NCBI GenBank assembly: GCA_009823505.1
Contig: VZQC01006583.1
Coordinates: forward strand, 1,372,366-1,436,365
Reading direction: 5' to 3'
DNA: 64,000 bases
From: Rhizomys pruinosus
Lineage: Eukaryota > Chordata > Mammalia > Rodentia > Spalacidae
Of this stretch, positions 63,860-64,000 are shown piece by piece. The notes beneath the pieces are model-generated. The model saw nothing but the letters and a program-made list of their open reading frames with translations, ran no database searches and was not told the DNA's origin. How positions within the stretch are numbered: position 1 is the first letter of the stretch; each line of letters opens with the position of its first letter. The position numbers were made by a program, and so were the translations under genes.

Positions 63860-64000
63860 CCAGGGTGATGGCTCAGTCTGTCCAGTCCTTGTTGTGTAAG
63901 AATAAGGATCTGAGTTCTGGGTTCAGACACTATGCATCTATGTAAGATCCAGACATAGTGCACATGCCTGTAACCTCAGAGCTGGGGCCAGGTGGAGACA
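63860..64000 (+). repeat. B4-type SINE, cut by the window end
   Basis: 'gggccagggtgatggctcag', a 'gatctgagttctgggttcag' B-box region and the B1-like 'gcacatgcctgtaacctcag'. Confidence 0.68.

Overview
The window reads as intergenic or intronic DNA of a muroid rodent. B1, B2/B3-type, B4 and ID SINEs are interleaved with Lx-like LINE-1 pieces, a mix known from Muroidea. The LINE-1 3' tail here is not the house-mouse or rat form I know, so a cricetid (vole, hamster, deer mouse) is my guess, not a demonstration. I found no protein-coding gene that I can support and no RNA gene other than SINE-derived tRNA-like or 7SL-like sequence. Most open frames are chance frames, repeat frames or frames running through the N gap. 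Repeat family names are from memory and were not checked against a library.

Layout. 1-4.6 kb: antisense L1 3' UTR remains, a 447-base assembly gap, a CpG-rich block beside it that may be retroviral, and a 30-base direct repeat that brackets both. 4.6-17 kb: dense SINEs, several with target-site duplications (TSDs), plus L1 fragments. 17.86-18.88 kb: a roughly 1 kb pentanucleotide array, (CTTTC)189 followed by (CTTCC)15. 19-28 kb: sparse recognisable repeats, a 0.5 kb TG-rich tract and a 45-base minisatellite. 28.97-31.2 kb and 57.91-59.68 kb: two copies, in opposite orientation, of an element I do not recognise. Its body is non-L1 and possibly retrovirus-like, and it ends in the same 3' tail that follows L1 ORF2 at 35.6 kb. 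33-38.4 kb: L1 ORF2 remnants, three successive L1 tails and an AT-rich palindrome. 41.6-42.0 kb: a solo LTR with a perfect 6-base TSD. 42-57 kb: more SINEs, a purine-rich minisatellite at 54.5 kb and long stretches without recognisable features. 60-64 kb: L1 3' UTR, a MaLR-like LTR, and a repeat-free 1.9 kb segment before a final B4.

The most interesting object is the second copy of the composite element (57911-59676). It has a perfect 16-base TSD, an A-rich tail and an inverted 5' segment with an 11-base overlap at the inversion junction. These are the marks of L1 target-primed reverse transcription with twin priming. With the copy at 29-31 kb it suggests an L1-mobilised, non-autonomous composite retroposon family, comparable in logic, not in sequence, to primate SVA. 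Nothing here works together as a pathway; the window is a record of successive insertions.
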